Assembly (NCBI RefSeq): GCF_000750005.1 | Contig: NZ_JPYA01000203.1 | Location: 1 to 47,486, forward strand | DNA: 47,486 bases | Direction of reading: 5' to 3' | Source of the DNA: Geobacillus icigianus | Lineage (GTDB): Bacteria > Bacillota > Bacilli > Bacillales > Anoxybacillaceae | The notes under the pieces: model-generated | Told to the model about the DNA's origin: nothing | Seen by the model: the letters and a program-made list of their open reading frames with translations, nothing else | Databases searched by the model: none | Shown here: in pieces, positions 24,808 through 33,927 of the stretch | How the letters are laid out: the number at the start of each line of letters is the position of its first letter | Numbering within the stretch: the first letter of the stretch is position 1 | Program-made: the position numbers and the translations under genes

Positions 24808-25803
24808 ATGTGGAAACGGTTTTTAACGAAATTTGGCATCGGTGGCGCGAAAGTGGATCTCATGTTGCACCGTCCCCATGTGCACCTCGGTGAAACATTG
24901 GAAGGCGAATTTTGGTTGGAAGGCGGTTCCGTTGCGCAGCACGTCCGTGCCTTGGACGTTTTGCTGGAATTGGAAATGCAAGCGGAAGGGAAGGGGTATC
25001 GCCAGACGGCAGCGGTGATTCCGGTCGCGTCCTCGTTTACGATTCAGCCTGGGGAGCGAAAAAAACTGCCGTTTGCCTACAAACTCCCACTCCATTTGCC
25101 GATCAGCCGTCCCACGGTCCGTTATACGTTCGTCACTCGTCTTGATATTGCCAATGGGGCGGATGCGTACGACGAAGATGCTATTGAAATCTTGCCGCCA
25201 CCAGCGCTTGAGCAAACGTTCGCGGCGTTTGCAGCGCTTGGGTTTCGCGAGAAGCCGGTCTCTGGGCGCATTACACGATATGGGCAGGAATTTTCGTTTT
25301 TCCCAACAGGCGAATTTCATGGAATAGTTCAAGAAGTAGAGTTTTTGGCCCTTGTTGAGACGGAAGGCGTGCGTCTGCATATGGAAGTGGACGTTTGCCA
25401 TCGTGCCGGTGGGGAACGGGAGATGAAGCGGGAATTGTTTCTCCCGTTGGAGTCGCTGCATGATCTTGAGACCGCGGTCCGCCTGATCCGGGACGCCCTT
25501 GAAGAAACGGTGCAAGCGGCTGGCGCGATCGATTCGTTGGAGCCGCATCATTGGCCATTGTCGTCTTCGCCGTTCTATGGTCATTCGGGCAGCCACGTGC
25601 CACCCGTTTCTCGCCCACATCATGGCGGATCAGGATGGGCGGGAGCCATTGGCGGCTTTGCGGCCGGAATGTTGACGGGAATGATCGCCGAGGAGCTGCT
25701 CGATGATGTGATCGATGATGTTGCCGACGATGTCGCGGATGGAATCGATGCTGATGATTGGTTTGACGGTGGCGATGGCTTTGACGGCGGGGATTGGCTG
25801 TAA
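24808..25803 (+). CDS. spo0M: Sporulation-control protein Spo0M (arrestin-like)
   Basis: This 331-residue SpoOM-family protein has an arrestin-like beta-sandwich of about 250 residues, starting with the characteristic IGGAKVDLMLHRPHVHLGETLEG. It is soluble and is thought to act in phosphorelay or cell-division control. The C-terminal 90 residues differ: a Gly/His/Pro linker, a glycine-rich apolar stretch (AIGGFAAGMLTGMIAEE) and a strongly acidic Asp/Gly tail ending DDWFDGGDGFDGGDWL. This is longer than the B. subtilis protein, which has about 258 residues. GGAGAGAGAG precedes ATG 24808. Confidence 0.88.
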   Translation: MWKRFLTKFGIGGAKVDLMLHRPHVHLGETLEGEFWLEGGSVAQHVRALDVLLELEMQAEGKGYRQTAAVIPVASSFTIQPGERKKLPFAYKLPLHLPISRPTVRYTFVTRLDIANGADAYDEDAIEILPPPALEQTFAAFAALGFREKPVSGRITRYGQEFSFFPTGEFHGIVQEVEFLALVETEGVRLHMEVDVCHRAGGEREMKRELFLPLESLHDLETAVRLIRDALEETVQAAGAIDSLEPHHWPLSSSPFYGHSGSHVPPVSRPHHGGSGWAGAIGGFAAGMLTGMIAEELLDDVIDDVADDVADGIDADDWFDGGDGFDGGDWL

Positions 25804-25871
25804 CGGCGGCGCAACGCAGTTCGCTTTGTCTTCTTTGCGTTGCTAGGCTTGGGCAATGGGAACCGTTTCCT

Positions 25872-26148
25872 CTTAGGAGGCCGGTGATTTAGTGGAAAAT
25901 AATGCTGATTCCATCCATTTCTCAATGAGAGAAATCTTGTAGAATCAGCTTTCTTTTCTGAATGAACATGCCGCTGATTGGTGTGTGTCAGCGGTTTTTC
26001 ACCGGCTTTCTAGGGGGGCGGGTGATTTACTCGCACAAACGCTTCTCAGAATCGTTTCTCAAGCAGAAAAACTGGTTGCATCAGATTCTATGTTCAAGCG
26101 TTCCATCATCGATCAAGGCAAACAACGATTTTTCACCGGCCTCCTAGG
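25872..26148. repeat. Tandem pair of a ~140-bp interspersed repeat (locus A)
   Basis: Two head-to-tail units occupy 25872-26014 and 26010-26148. Each begins like TAGGAGGCCGGTGATTTA and ends like TTTTTCACCGGCCTCCTAGG, so the ends are near-perfect inverted repeats. An internal RTTTCTCAANNAGAAA-like palindrome is shared. Related pairs are at 29.7-30.0 kb and 39.4-39.6 kb. There is no coding capacity. The gap 25804-26189 holds nothing else that I can identify. Confidence 0.75.
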
Positions 26149-26189
26149 CAATACAGCCAATGGAAGCAAGCCGAATAGGGGTGGGATGG

Positions 26190-27113
26190 ATGCCTCAATA
26201 TATCGTCTTTGATGTCGGTGGAACGTATGTCAAATATGCGGTGATGAACCGTCAAGGAGATTTTTTGGAGAAAGGAAGCTATCCTTCCGAACGGCATGAT
26301 TTTGCCAAGTTTAAAGCCGATCTGTTGGCTGTTGTCCGTCAAGTCCGAACGAATTATTCGATTCAAGGCATGGCGATGAGCTGTCCGGGGGGAGTGGACA
26401 GTGAGAGCGGCATCATCGGTGGAAGCAGCGCGTTGCCTTGCATTCATGGCCCCAATTTCAAAGAAGTGTTCGGCGGTGAGACGGGACTGCCGATTGAATT
26501 GGAAAACGACGCGAATTGCGCCGCGCTCGGTGAGCTTTGGAAAGGAGCGGCGAAGCATCATCGCGATGTCGCCTTTGTCGTCGTCGGCACCGGCATCGGG
26601 GGAGCGGTCGTAAAAGACGGCCGCATTCATAAAGGGGCTCATTTGCATGGCGGAGAATTTGGCTATATGTTGATGGCCGTTTGCTATGAAGATGGGACGG
26701 TGAAAGGAAAAACGTGGAGCGAGTTAGGGGCAACGAGCGCGCTTGTGCGCATGGCCGCGGCGGACATGGGAGTGCCAGAAGGCGAACTGAATGGGGAAAA
26801 GGTGTTTGCGCTGGCCGATGAAGGGAATGCCGCCGCCCAAAAGGCAGTGGACCGGTTTTATTTTTCACTCGCCCATGGCATTTTTAATTTGCAGTACGCC
26901 TATGACCCGGAAAAAATCGTTCTCGGCGGCGCCGTCAGCAATCGTCCGGACTTTATCGAACAGATTGAACGGCGGCTTTCCCTCTTGCTCGCAGCCGTGC
27001 CGTTTGCCAAAGTGAAGCCGGTCATTGAAAAGTGTCACTTCAAAAATGATGCCAATTTGCTTGGGGCGTTGTACCACTATTTGCAGCGGCGCGGGGAACT
27101 GCCGCCGGCGTAA
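26190..27113 (+). CDS. ROK family sugar kinase
   Basis: This 307-residue ROK protein starts with the phosphate-binding motif FDVGGTYVKYAVMN and carries ENDANCAALGELWKG, GTGIGGAV and the catalytic region GAHLHGGEFGYM. The zinc-finger CxCGxxGCxE, found in glucokinases and N-acetylmannosamine kinases, is absent, and there is no N-terminal DNA-binding domain. It therefore resembles the short zinc-free ROK kinases such as BglK beta-glucoside kinase. The sugar cannot be named. The ATG at 26190 follows AGGGGTGGGA; the upstream frame to 26160 enters the repeat pair. Confidence 0.82.
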   Translation: MPQYIVFDVGGTYVKYAVMNRQGDFLEKGSYPSERHDFAKFKADLLAVVRQVRTNYSIQGMAMSCPGGVDSESGIIGGSSALPCIHGPNFKEVFGGETGLPIELENDANCAALGELWKGAAKHHRDVAFVVVGTGIGGAVVKDGRIHKGAHLHGGEFGYMLMAVCYEDGTVKGKTWSELGATSALVRMAAADMGVPEGELNGEKVFALADEGNAAAQKAVDRFYFSLAHGIFNLQYAYDPEKIVLGGAVSNRPDFIEQIERRLSLLLAAVPFAKVKPVIEKCHFKNDANLLGALYHYLQRRGELPPA

Positions 27114-27283
27114 CGGGCATGCATGATGGCTCCGTCTTTGTCCAGCCAATGAACGGCGCGGGTAGTAGAAACAGATGATTTATAGTACAATAGAGCAGGC
27201 GTGGCCGAACAGGCCGTGCTATTTTGCCGCTTGGCCCATATATATGGAAACAGACGATTTCCGCGCAGAAAGGATGGACAAAG

Positions 27284-28105
27284 ATGCAATGGATGGAGTT
27301 GTGGAAGGCCGTCATTTTAGGAATGGTGGAGGGATTGACAGAGTTCGCTCCCGTTTCTTCCACCGGCCATATGATTATTGTCGACGATCTTTGGTTGAAG
27401 TCGACGGAGTTTTTAGGCCAATACGCCGCCAATACGTTTAAAGTCGTCATTCAGCTCGGCTCCATTTTGGCTGCCGTTGTGGTGTTTAAAGACCGGTTTT
27501 TGGATTTGCTCGGCGTTCGTGGCCGTCATCCGGGTGGGAAGCCGCGGCTGACGCTGCTTCATGTCATCATCGGTCTGTTCCCGGCCGGGGTGCTCGGCGT
27601 ATTGTTTGAAAACTATATCGATGAACATTTGTTTTCAACGAAAACGGTGCTCATCGGCTTAGTGCTTGGCGCGCTGTTGATGATCGTTGCCGACCAATTC
27701 GCCAAAAAGGCGGCGCGGGCGCGGACGGTCGACGAAATCACGTACAAGCAGGCGTTTTTTGTTGGTCTCGTGCAATGTTTGTCCTTATGGCCGGGGTTTT
27801 CCCGCTCCGGATCGACGATTGCTGGCGGGGTGCTCGCCGGTATGAGCCATCGCGCTGCCGCCGATTTCACGTTTATTATGGCAGTGCCGATCATGGCGGG
27901 GGCGAGCGGCCTGTCGCTCTTGAAAAATTGGCAATATGTCAGCGCCGCCGATATTCCGTTTTTCATCGCCGGCTTTTTGAGCGCTTTCGTCTTTGCCTTG
28001 CTGGCGATCCGCTTTTTCTTGCAGCTGATTAACCGCATCCGTCTCGTGCCGTTTGCGGTGTACCGCATTGTCTTGGCGGCGGTCATTTATTTCTTGTATT
28101 TTTAA
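27284..28105 (+). CDS. uppP: Undecaprenyl-diphosphate phosphatase UppP (BacA)
   Basis: This 273-residue polytopic membrane enzyme dephosphorylates undecaprenyl pyrophosphate to recycle the lipid carrier for peptidoglycan and teichoic acids, and gives bacitracin tolerance. Signature motifs are [14 protein letters not shown] (Ala where Leu is usual) and [14 protein letters not shown] with the catalytic Arg and Ser. ATG 27284 lies 9 nt after AAAGGA; a longer frame from 27224 lacks the family N-terminus. A TACAAT at 27186 may be its -10. Confidence 0.92.
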   Translation: MQWMELWKAVILGMVEGLTEFAPVSSTGHMIIVDDLWLKSTEFLGQYAANTFKVVIQLGSILAAVVVFKDRFLDLLGVRGRHPGGKPRLTLLHVIIGLFPAGVLGVLFENYIDEHLFSTKTVLIGLVLGALLMIVADQFAKKAARARTVDEITYKQAFFVGLVQCLSLWPGFSRSGSTIAGGVLAGMSHRAAADFTFIMAVPIMAGASGLSLLKNWQYVSAADIPFFIAGFLSAFVFALLAIRFFLQLINRIRLVPFAVYRIVLAAVIYFLYF

Positions 28106-28169
28106 CTTAACCAACGGAAGAAGTCTCCCACTTCTAAACAAAAAAGGGAGATGAATTTCGGTTCCGTCT

Positions 28170-28425
28170 CAAAAAAGAAAGGCTTGAAACAGTTAGGTGT
28201 GGTCTAACGGGCTGTCGAACCGTGGGGCACACGGGAGTGGCTCGGTCCACTTCCTGTCGATAGACGCGATGACCCGAGTCCCCGCCCCTAAGCGTCGGCG
28301 TAGGTGGTGGAAATATATCACCGCTCGTTTCGAATGAAGTTTCTCTTCCGGTTTGGCTCGATGTTGACGTGATCCGTTAGACGGGAAGGCGTTAACGATG
28401 AGGAAGCCCATTCGAGGAGGGAGGA
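28170..28425 (+). ncRNA. Omega-RNA/HEARO-like structured RNA relic (candidate)
   Basis: The region between uppP and murG has no gene but much structure: GTTAG/CTAAC (28192-28208), CCGTG/CACGG (near 28220-28234), CTCGGTC/GACCCGAG (28240-28278), a CGCC-CCTA/TAGG-TGGTG stem (near 28282-28310) and GGTG/CACC after it. The string GACCCGAGTCCCCG and the end GAGGAAGCCC then GGAGGGAGG recall the RNAs that accompany IscB (HEARO) or TnpB nucleases. No nuclease gene is present, so it would be an ORF-less relic. I assign this from memory of the sequence style, without a covariance search. Confidence 0.45.
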
Positions 28426-28472
28426 AGGCGATGCCCAGCAACGGCCAATAGCGGTGTGAGGCATCGCCTTCT
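28423..28472. terminator. Hairpin at the end of murG and the omega-like region
   Basis: AAGGCGATGCC and GGCATCGCCTT are exact reverse complements, about 27 nt apart. The plus strand continues CTTTTG. It could terminate murG (minus strand) or the plus-strand RNA. Confidence 0.5.
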
Positions 28473-28477
28473 TTTGA

Positions 28478-29551
28478 TCAGCGGGCGGTATCTTCAATGA
28501 CAGAAAGAAGCGTTTGCAGCGGATCGTTGTTGCCGGACCGTTCCATGTTTTGCTGGTAGCGGTCTCGGTTTTCGTACAGGCGGCGAATGGCCGCTGGCAA
28601 TGATTCATCTGTCAAGTCTTCTTCCATTAACACGGCTGCATAACCCGCTTTTTCAAATGAGCGAGCGTTTAAGATTTGGTCACCGCGGCTGGCGGCTTTT
28701 GAGAGCGGGATGAGCAACATTGGCTTGCGCAAGGCCAGCAGTTCGAAAATGGCGTTCGCGCCGGCGCGGGAGACGACGAGATCGGCCAAGGCCAACAGGT
28801 CAGGCAGCTCTTCGTTGACGTATTCGAACTGTCGGTAGCCTTGTTGGCCTACTAGGCTTGAATCGACGTTGCCTTTTCCGCAGATGTGGACGATGTCAAA
28901 TTCGCTCAGCAGCGCGGGCAGGCAGGCGCGCAATGCATCGTTGATCGTTTTTGAGCCTAAGCTGCCCCCCATGGCGAGCAGCACCGGTTTTTTTCCCGCA
29001 AATCGGCAAAGGCGTCGCCCTCGCTCCGCGCTTCCGTGTTTCAGCTCTTCGCGGATGACGGCGCCGACGTACACCGCTTTGTCAGCTTGCACATGATTCT
29101 TTGTTTCCGGAAAGGTCAGGCAAATTTTTGTCGCAAACGGCATGGCGATTTTGTTGGCCAAGCCGGGCGTCAAATCAGACTCGTGAATGACGGACGGAAC
29201 GCCGTTTAGCCAAGCGCCGAGAATGACGGGAACGGAGACGAACCCACCTTTGGAGAATACGACCGCCGGCTTTTCTTTTTGGATTAAGCGATACGCTTGC
29301 CAAATCCCTTTTAAGACGTGAAACGGGTCCTTAAAGTTTTTCCAATCAAAATAACGGCGCAGCTTTCCGGTTGACACCGGATAGTACGGAACGCCGTCGA
29401 TGCGGCCGATAATCTCACGTTCAATACCTTGATGGGATCCGATGTACACGATTTCCCACCCAAGCTCTTTCAGCTTCGGGATGAGGGCGACGTTGACCAT
29501 GACATGTCCAGCCGTGCCGCCGCCGGTTAAAACGATTTTTTTTCGCAACAC
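28478..29551 (-). CDS. murG: MurG: UDP-GlcNAc--lipid I N-acetylglucosaminyltransferase
   Basis: This 357-residue GT-B glycosyltransferase adds GlcNAc to lipid I, making lipid II on the cytoplasmic face. Visible motifs are the N-terminal [11 protein letters not shown], the domain-linking segment [17 protein letters not shown] and the UDP-GlcNAc site [23 protein letters not shown]. It is outside any division/cell-wall cluster and resembles the stand-alone murG genes found in some Bacillaceae and clostridia, so another copy may exist elsewhere. The start is GTG 29551 (TTG 29548 also possible) after ACAGGTGATGT. It is antiparallel to its neighbours. Confidence 0.87.
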   Translation of the reverse strand: MLRKKIVLTGGGTAGHVMVNVALIPKLKELGWEIVYIGSHQGIEREIIGRIDGVPYYPVSTGKLRRYFDWKNFKDPFHVLKGIWQAYRLIQKEKPAVVFSKGGFVSVPVILGAWLNGVPSVIHESDLTPGLANKIAMPFATKICLTFPETKNHVQADKAVYVGAVIREELKHGSAERGRRLCRFAGKKPVLLAMGGSLGSKTINDALRACLPALLSEFDIVHICGKGNVDSSLVGQQGYRQFEYVNEELPDLLALADLVVSRAGANAIFELLALRKPMLLIPLSKAASRGDQILNARSFEKAGYAAVLMEEDLTDESLPAAIRRLYENRDRYQQNMERSGNNDPLQTLLSVIEDTAR

Positions 29552-29704
29552 ACATCACCTGTCTTGTTGGCAAAATGAACCTATGCCATTCTAGGCGCCG
29601 AGAGGCAGAAAGTTTCCGCAGCCAAGGCCCGCTAGCGGAAATTCCCGCCCCAACATATCGTGCCCATCTGTCATTATAGCAAATTTCCCGCCGCTGATGG
29701 AGGA

Positions 29705-30016
29705 AACCAGAGAGCGGTGCATTTCGTATTGAGCAGGAGGAATGGGCAAGGCGACTTCGTGGTAATGAAAGGAGCCGCTCGCTTCATCGCTAAGGTTTTC
29801 AAATGAAGCAACTTGGTGTCGTTCGCTTCTCAGTTGACGAGATTGGGCGTTAGCTAGGAACGATCGGCGTTTTTCACCAGCCTTCGAGAAGAATGGCGAT
29901 TTGGTGTGAAATACCGGTGATTTCATTTCTAAAATGCCGGGCTGACGCGAGATTTTCATTTGTTGGGTGGAGGGGAGATCGCGCTGCCCATGCAATTTTT
30001 CCATTAGCGAACCTCC
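29705..30016. repeat. Pair of ~140-180 bp interspersed repeats (locus B)
   Basis: A diverged unit (about 29705-29888) ends in GGCGTTTTTCACCAGCCTTC and runs straight into a second (29889-30016) that begins GAATGGCGATTTGG and ends like ATTTTTCCATTAGC. The ends match the repeats at 25.9 and 39.4 kb. A 144-codon frame on the minus strand through this region is a by-product of the repeat. No other function is seen in 29552-30174. Confidence 0.6.
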
Positions 30017-30174
30017 TGCAGACACAGCGATTGTTCTGATGAAAATGCCTCCGATTGGTGCGTGACGACAGTTTTTTACTATTCTTCTAACGATTTATTA
30101 AACAGTGATTGGCTAGTCTCCTATTTTCAAAGACGCGAAATATTGGTAAAGTACTATCAAGGGGTGAAGACGAG

Positions 30175-30903
30175 ATGTTGGCATGGCTGGTTGGTTGTTG
30201 GTTGGTTGGAATCGTTAGTTATGGGGTTGTGCCGACGATCGTCATTCGCAAAAAGCGGGTGCGTTTGTTTCGTGAAGGAACGGCGCCTGACTGCCTCGCT
30301 TTGACGTTTGATGATGGCCCTGACCCGTATTATACGCCAAAGCTGCTTGATTTATTAAAGAAATATGGAGTGAAAGCGACCTTTTTTGTCGTCGGTCGAA
30401 AAGTGGAGCGCCATCCAGAGATCGTGCGGCGGATGGTGGAAGAGGGGCACGAAGTCGGTTTGCATAATTACCGTCATATCAGCAATTGGCTGCTTCCACC
30501 GTTTTGGCTCGACCGAGGGTTGCGGCGGACCGCTGCGGCGATCGAGCGGGCGACCGGGCAGCGTCCCTTGTATTATCGGCCACCATGGGGCCATTTTAAC
30601 GCTTGGACGCCCATTGTGCAAAAGCGATATGTTACCGTGTTATGGTCGCATATTCTTGGTGATTGGAACGAGAAATTGGGTACAATGGAATTGTTCCATC
30701 GATTGCGGGCGGCTGTGCGCGGTGGAGCTGTGATCGTATTGCATGACAACGGTGATGCTTTAGGCGCGGATCAACGCGCTCCGGAGCAGATGCTGGCCGC
30801 TCTTGAGCTGCTGCTGAAGGATGAAACGGTGAAAAAGATGCGCTGGGTGACGATTACAGACTTGAGAAACGCGCAAACTAATCAACAAATGCTGTCGATG
30901 TAA
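30175..30903 (+). CDS. Polysaccharide deacetylase (NodB domain)
   Basis: This 242-residue membrane-anchored deacetylase has an N-terminal helix (MLAWLVGCWLVGIVSYGVV) that tethers a NodB domain outside the cell. Motif 1 is LTFDDGPDPYYT with metal-binding aspartate and catalytic base, motif 2 is VGLHNYRHISNW with the two histidine ligands, and motif 3 is YYRPPWGHFN. It removes acetyl groups from a GlcNAc- or MurNAc-containing polymer, the exact one unknown. ATG 30175 follows AAGGGGTGAAG; the frame upstream runs into the repeat region. It forms a compact three-gene operon with the DedA and glycosyltransferase genes. Confidence 0.85.
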   Translation: MLAWLVGCWLVGIVSYGVVPTIVIRKKRVRLFREGTAPDCLALTFDDGPDPYYTPKLLDLLKKYGVKATFFVVGRKVERHPEIVRRMVEEGHEVGLHNYRHISNWLLPPFWLDRGLRRTAAAIERATGQRPLYYRPPWGHFNAWTPIVQKRYVTVLWSHILGDWNEKLGTMELFHRLRAAVRGGAVIVLHDNGDALGADQRAPEQMLAALELLLKDETVKKMRWVTITDLRNAQTNQQMLSM

Positions 30904-30913
30904 TGGGGGAGCT

Positions 30914-31510
30914 ATGGATACGAGCGTATGGTTGCCGTATGTTCAGTCGTACGGGTATGTGATGTTGTTTTTGCTTTTGTTTTGCGGCATCGTTGGCATT
31001 CCGGCGCCCGAGGAGAGTTTGCTTTTTCTTGTTGGAGTCATGATTGCCAAAGAGCAGCTGCTGTTTTGGCCGACGATCGCTTCGTGCTGGGGCGGAACGA
31101 TGGCCGGCATGGTGACCGCGTATGGGGCTGGGAGATGGTGGGGAGCTCCGTTTGTGCAAAAATACGGGAAATATGTAGGGATTACGAAGGAGCGGTGGGA
31201 ACAGGCCCAGCTTTGGTTTCGCCGCCGTGGAAAATGGGGCATTTTGTTCGGGTGCTATGCCCCAGGGGTGCGGCAAATCTGCCCGTATATGGCGGGGGTG
31301 AGCCGTCTCCCGTTTCGGACGTTTTTATGGTTGGCTACGGTCGGGACAGCCGGATGGGTCATCCCTTTAACGTTGGCTGGACAGCTGCTCGGCCGGCATC
31401 TCCATCTCCCCCTCGCTTCCTTCCCGCTCGCTGGATTGGGATTGTTTTTGCTGTTTTTGCTTGCGGCATGGGTCGGACAGCGGAGGCGAAAAAAATCTAT
31501 GGAGAGCTAA
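30914..31510 (+). CDS. DedA family membrane protein
   Basis: This 198-residue DedA/VTT-domain protein is distinct from the one at 4804. It shows YVMLFLLLFCGIVGIPAPEE with the acidic re-entrant motif and FGCYAPGVRQICPYMAGV with the functional arginine. Several DedA proteins flip undecaprenyl phosphate back across the membrane. Here the gene sits between a deacetylase and a glycosyltransferase and near uppP and murG, which fits a lipid-carrier role. GGGGGAGCT precedes the ATG, 10 nt after the deacetylase stop. Confidence 0.85.
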   Translation: MDTSVWLPYVQSYGYVMLFLLLFCGIVGIPAPEESLLFLVGVMIAKEQLLFWPTIASCWGGTMAGMVTAYGAGRWWGAPFVQKYGKYVGITKERWEQAQLWFRRRGKWGILFGCYAPGVRQICPYMAGVSRLPFRTFLWLATVGTAGWVIPLTLAGQLLGRHLHLPLASFPLAGLGLFLLFLLAAWVGQRRRKKSMES

Positions 31511-31522
31511 AGGGTGCGATCG

Positions 31523-32665
31523 ATGATGAAAGTGTTGTTTTTGCCGCTGTTTCAAATGAATACCGGCCACCATAAAGTGGCCGATACGCTGATCGATTTT
31601 TTACAACGGCAAATTCCGGCGGTTGAAAGCAAAAAGATCGATTTTTTGAGCTATTGCAATGAACTGATGGAAAAGATGGTGTCGGAGGCATATTTGCGCT
31701 GGATTCGCTCGCATCCCGGTTCGTATCACCGCTTGTACAAAACGCTCATGTACCAAGAGTTGTCACGGTTTGAGCTGATGCCGTTCGAGCCATGGCTTCC
31801 TTACTTCGAGAACAAGATGAAAAAGATGGTGGAGCAAGAGCGTCCAGATCTTATCGTCTGTACCCATTCGTTTCCATCACGCATTTTGCAGCGGCTGAAG
31901 CGGAAACGAGCCTTGGCCGTTCCCGTAGTAAACGTCTATACGGACTTTTTTATGAACAGCGTATGGGGAAAACGATTCATTGACTACCATTTTGTTCCCC
32001 ATCAAGAAGCCAAATGGGAGCTGATGACGACATACGGACTCGATCCGGCGCGCATTGTTGTGACAGGCATTCCGGTCCATGATGTGTTTATGAACCGTGC
32101 CGAGGGGCGGCGAAAACGGCAGCCTGCTCACGTGCTTGTCGCTGGCGGAAACCAAGGGCTCGGCAATATGATGGCCTTCTTACAGGCGGCGCGGACATCG
32201 GCTCGGTTCCGCTACTCTGTGTTATGCGGCGCCAATCGCCAACTGTACGAAGAAATCGCCAGCTGGCAGCTGCCCCACATTCGCCCGCTTCCGTACATCA
32301 CCGACCCTGAGGAGATGAACCGGCTGTACGATGATGCGGATGCGGTGGTGACGAAACCGGGCGGGGTAACCGTCAGCGAACTGCTTCATAAGCGCATTCC
32401 GATCTTTGCGGTCGATTGCCTGCCTGGGCAAGAGCGCATTAATTTGCAATACTTGCAGCGAAACGGCCTCATTTACCATTTGAGCGGACCGGAACAAGTC
32501 GAACAGGAGATGTTGCGGCTGCTGACCGACGATGTCGAGAAAAACCGCTTTTTCCGGCGTGTCTCAGACTATTTCGCTGGGTTGGAAAAAACGGCGCAAG
32601 AGGCGCTTACCGAAATGGTGGCCGCGATGCCGCAACGCGTGGCTTGGCGGGTGTTGCGTCCGTAA
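31523..32665 (+). CDS. MGDG synthase-like glycosyltransferase (UgtP/MurG superfamily)
   Basis: This 380-residue GT-B enzyme starts with LFLPLFQMNTGHHKVADTL, the MGDG-synthase N-terminal signature, then has THSFPSRILQRLKRK and the donor-site segment DAVVTKPGGVTVSELLHKRI. Relatives transfer a hexose to diacylglycerol (UgtP, the lipoteichoic acid anchor) or act on other lipid acceptors. ATG 31523 or 31526 follows AAAGGGTG; a GTG at 31514 is inside that site. It is the third gene of the operon, ended by a terminator. The sugar donor and acceptor are not determined. Confidence 0.8.
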   Translation: MMKVLFLPLFQMNTGHHKVADTLIDFLQRQIPAVESKKIDFLSYCNELMEKMVSEAYLRWIRSHPGSYHRLYKTLMYQELSRFELMPFEPWLPYFENKMKKMVEQERPDLIVCTHSFPSRILQRLKRKRALAVPVVNVYTDFFMNSVWGKRFIDYHFVPHQEAKWELMTTYGLDPARIVVTGIPVHDVFMNRAEGRRKRQPAHVLVAGGNQGLGNMMAFLQAARTSARFRYSVLCGANRQLYEEIASWQLPHIRPLPYITDPEEMNRLYDDADAVVTKPGGVTVSELLHKRIPIFAVDCLPGQERINLQYLQRNGLIYHLSGPEQVEQEMLRLLTDDVEKNRFFRRVSDYFAGLEKTAQEALTEMVAAMPQRVAWRVLRP

Positions 32666-32671
32666 TGAGAA

Positions 32672-32705
32672 GCCATCTGACAGGAGTTGGATGGCGTTTT
32701 TTTTT
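32672..32705 (+). terminator. Terminator after the deacetylase-DedA-glycosyltransferase operon
   Basis: GCCATC (32672-32677) pairs with GATGGC (32690-32695), followed by GTTTTTTTTT. Confidence 0.85.
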
Positions 32706-32778
32706 GCGGAAAGATGGAGGTGTGGCGAAACAACCCACGCCGCACATAATAAAATATCAGACCGTTGGATGTGAACCG

Positions 32779-32787
32779 TGTTACAAT
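32779..32787 (+). promoter_or_regulatory. Extended -10 promoter of ddl-murF
   Basis: TGTTACAAT is an extended -10 (TG-N-TACAAT) 34 nt before the ddl start. No good -35 is seen at 16-18 bp, which is usual for extended -10 promoters. Confidence 0.55.
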
Positions 32788-32820
32788 AGACAACGATGGC
32801 TAAAGAAATGAGGAGGAACG

Positions 32821-33921
32821 ATGATGAAAACGAGAGTAGGCGTGTTATACGGGGGCAAATCGCCTGAACATCAAGTGTCGCTGTCAACGGCCATGGCGGT
32901 GATGAACGCGATCGATCCTCATAAATTTGCTGTAGTTCCCATTTATATTACGCCGGAAGGGAAATGGATTAAAGGAGAGCCGCTGACGGGTCCGGTCGAG
33001 GAAGTCAAGCAGCTCCAATTTGTGTCAGACGCTACCGCGATGATCCCGGTGTCTTTGAACCAAGTCCAACCATCGGATGCGGGTGGCCAAGAGGAAGCGA
33101 TCGATGTCATTTTCCCGCTTTTGCACGGACCAAACGGCGAAGACGGAACGGTGCAAGGGCTGCTGGAAATGCTCAACCTTCCGTACGTCGGCAATGGGGT
33201 GCTCGCCTCTGCCGTCGGGATGGATAAAGTGGTGATGAAAAACTTGTTTGCCCAAGCTGGGCTGCGCCAAGCGAAGTATGTGGCAGTGACAAAATACGAA
33301 TGGAACCAAGGCGGCGAGGCGGTGTATGACCGGGTTGAACAGGCGCTCGGCTATCCGTGCTTTGTCAAGCCGGCCAACGCCGGTTCGAGCGTCGGTATTT
33401 CGAAGTGCAAGCGGCGCGATGAGTTAAAAACGGCGTTTGCTGAGGCGTTTACGTATGATCGGAAAATTATTATTGAGGAAGCCATTGTCGGCCGAGAAAT
33501 TGAGATTGGCGTGATCGGGAACGACGAGCCGGTTTGTTCCGTTGTCGGAGAAATTGTGCCGAAAAAGGAATTTTATGATTATGAAGCGAAGTATGAAGAT
33601 GGGCAAACGGAGCTGATTATTCCCGCCGCTGTGACGGAGGAACAGTATGAAACGATCCGGTCGATGGCGTTAACGGCGTTTCGGGCCCTTGATTTATCCG
33701 GGCTCGCACGCGTTGACTTTTTCCTTGCTGAGAACGGCACGGTGTACATTAACGAAGTCAATACGATGCCGGGATTTACGCCATACAGCATGTTCCCGCT
33801 CCTTTGGAAGCATAGCGGCGTGTCATATCCGGAGCTGATCGAGCGCCTCATTGCGCTGGCGTTGGAACGGCATCAAGAAAAACAGACGATTTCATACACA
33901 TTGGAACGAAAAAGAGGGTGA
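32821..33921 (+). CDS. ddl: D-alanine--D-alanine ligase
   Basis: This 366-residue ATP-grasp enzyme makes D-Ala-D-Ala for the peptidoglycan pentapeptide. Motifs: [15 protein letters not shown] at the N-terminus, [12 protein letters not shown], the ATP-binding lid [13 protein letters not shown] and the metal-binding end [26 protein letters not shown] precedes the ATG pair at 32821/32824. It is co-transcribed with murF, 6 nt downstream, which adds the dipeptide, and acts with alr at 39.9 kb, which supplies D-alanine. Confidence 0.95.
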   Translation: MMKTRVGVLYGGKSPEHQVSLSTAMAVMNAIDPHKFAVVPIYITPEGKWIKGEPLTGPVEEVKQLQFVSDATAMIPVSLNQVQPSDAGGQEEAIDVIFPLLHGPNGEDGTVQGLLEMLNLPYVGNGVLASAVGMDKVVMKNLFAQAGLRQAKYVAVTKYEWNQGGEAVYDRVEQALGYPCFVKPANAGSSVGISKCKRRDELKTAFAEAFTYDRKIIIEEAIVGREIEIGVIGNDEPVCSVVGEIVPKKEFYDYEAKYEDGQTELIIPAAVTEEQYETIRSMALTAFRALDLSGLARVDFFLAENGTVYINEVNTMPGFTPYSMFPLLWKHSGVSYPELIERLIALALERHQEKQTISYTLERKRG

Positions 33922-33927
33922 GAGCCG

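Noticed and set aside
25872..26148. CRISPR array
   Set aside because: Only two long units with inverted ends, no short regular repeat-spacer pattern and no cas genes.
28170..28425. Group II intron fragment
   Set aside because: I see no domain V-like sequence or intron-encoded protein; the pattern fits a nuclease-associated RNA better.
29591..30025. 144-codon frame on the minus strand
   Set aside because: It runs through the locus B repeats, has no ribosome binding site or recognisable domain, and its sequence follows the repeat ends.
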